Under the pieces are notes generated by a model. That model was not told where the DNA came from. It ran no database searches and was given only the letters and a program-made list of their open reading frames with translations. From assembly GCA_002401635.1 (NCBI GenBank), contig NVTQ01000017.1, forward strand, positions 23,307 to 28,775: DNA of 5,469 nucleotides, given 5' to 3'. Every line of letters begins with the position of its first letter. Within the stretch, counting starts at the first letter, position 1. The translations under genes and the position numbers were made by a program. Shown here piece by piece: positions 5,120-5,469 of this stretch. Origin of the DNA: Pseudomonadota bacterium. GTDB taxonomy: Bacteria > Pseudomonadota > Zetaproteobacteria > Mariprofundales > Mariprofundaceae.

Positions 5120-5199
5120 AAATAGGCGCAAATACAGACCCCGCGACCTATGATACACGGGGGCGTTTCTTCTTCATCGGCCTAAATAAATCTTTTTAA
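5107..5199 (+). pseudogene. TonB-dependent receptor, C-terminal fragment
   Basis: On the plus strand about 30 codons read [20 protein letters not shown] and then FIGLNKSF before TAA (5197-5199). A 'YD.RGR.FF.G' segment ending in an aromatic residue (here Phe) is the usual last beta-strand of TonB-dependent outer-membrane receptors; the terminal Phe is the signal read by the BAM machinery. Upstream of about 5107 the frame stays open but runs antisense through gyrB, so the rest of the 22-strand barrel and the plug are absent. The fragment is therefore broken at the gyrB junction. It lies 119 bases before, and in the same direction as, the start of another receptor gene. The left edge given is an estimate. 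Confidence 0.65.
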
Positions 5200-5293
5200 G
5201 TTCTAAATTATTTAAAATAAGTTCATTTTTTTACTGTCCGACCCTTTTCCTTCATTCGTCATAATCAGACTGGGAAATAAATTCCTGGGTAAT

Positions 5294-5306
5294 CTGAATA
5301 ATTCAG
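5294..5306. promoter_or_regulatory. Inverted repeat just before the receptor ribosome binding site
   Basis: CTGAAT (5294-5299) and ATTCAG (5301-5306) form a perfect 6-bp inverted repeat around a single base, ending directly at the AGGGAAGGA ribosome site of the receptor gene. It could be a regulator site or a small 5'-leader structure. It does not match the classical Fur box, and no clear -35/-10 pair was found in 5200-5293. Confidence 0.35.
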
Positions 5307-5318
5307 GGAAGGAAAATA

Positions 5319-5469
5319 ATGAGAAACCTAAAAGACACAGCCTCCTTAATCGCGCTTGCGATGGCTCTCACGAGCAACTTGGCCATGGCCCAAGATGCCG
5401 TTAATAACGACTCAAAAACAAATGCCAGCCGCGAACTGGATGAAGTGGTCGTAACAGGTTCGCGCATTA
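5319..5469 (+). CDS. TonB-dependent outer-membrane receptor, N-terminal part (runs off the window)
   Basis: The ATG at 5319-5321 follows AGGGAAGGA (5305-5313), a strong ribosome binding site, and the frame is open to the window end (50 codons). Residues 1-24 are a typical signal peptide: Arg and Lys near the start, hydrophobic core SLIALAMAL, and cleavage after AMA before QD. A short Asn/Ser-rich linker leads to ELDEVVVTGSRI at 39-50, which combines the TonB-box region with the first strand of the plug domain, a hallmark of proteobacterial TonB-dependent receptors. Such proteins import siderophores, vitamin B12, sugars or other large solutes across the outer membrane, powered by TonB-ExbBD. 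The substrate cannot be told from this end. It lies in tandem with the receptor fragment at 5107-5199, so it may belong to a receptor cluster. Confidence 0.9.
   Translation, partial: MRNLKDTASLIALAMALTSNLAMAQDAVNNDSKTNASRELDEVVVTGSRI

Noticed and set aside
5251..5293. A Fur box or other iron-responsive site ahead of the receptor gene
   Set aside because: No stretch here matches the GATAATGATAATCATTATC pattern well enough; GGAAATAAATTCC is only partly symmetrical and of unknown meaning.
1..5469. CRISPR arrays, tRNA or rRNA genes, toxin-antitoxin pairs, phage or defence genes
   Set aside because: No regularly spaced repeats, cloverleaf pattern, or matching protein motifs were seen on either strand.

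Overview
The window looks like an ordinary chromosomal segment of a Gram-negative proteobacterium of fairly low GC content. The genes that point there are a YqaA/DedA-type membrane protein, a small PpiC parvulin, an EmrE-type SMR pump, a periplasmic SIMPL protein and a TonB-dependent outer-membrane receptor. A gamma- or zeta-proteobacterium fits best, but the sequence alone does not settle the class. I found no CRISPR array, phage, restriction, toxin or other defence system.

Layout. The 3' end of smc (1-134, +) is followed by a complete SIMPL-domain periplasmic protein (186-914, +). A non-coding stretch (915-1312) holds a hairpin and a 162-bp MITE-like element. A minus-strand cluster reads from about 2405 down to 1313: SMR efflux pump, then ogt (overlapping the pump by one base), then ppiC. 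Upstream of it is a 360-base gap with a probable 49-codon gene (2502-2651, -). Divergently oriented is yqaA (2770-3207, +). A 573-base non-coding stretch (3208-3780) then carries a second, inverted copy of the MITE-like element and a further set of inverted repeats. The right part is a minus-strand pair: the C-terminal third or less of gyrB, overlapping purM by 8 bases. Beside the gyrB break lies the C-terminal end of a TonB-dependent receptor on the plus strand (to 5199), and then the start of another receptor gene (5319 to the window end, +).

How the genes relate. The SMR pump and ogt appear translationally coupled. Together they would give a small chemical-stress unit, with export of lipophilic cations and repair of O6-alkylguanine. 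ppiC may share this transcript or use its own promoter. gyrB and purM are housekeeping genes in one transcript. The two receptor pieces belong to outer-membrane nutrient uptake.

The most notable points are: (1) the gyrB/receptor junction at about 5107-5119, where both genes lose their 5' parts around a short inverted repeat, meaning either a real inversion breakpoint or an assembly or amplification chimera; (2) the two inverted 161/162-bp elements, each flanked by a 4-bp YTAR direct repeat, bracketing the SMR-ogt-ppiC-yqaA block; and (3) an uncharacterised 49-residue ORF with a strong ribosome binding site. No new multi-gene system can be supported here.
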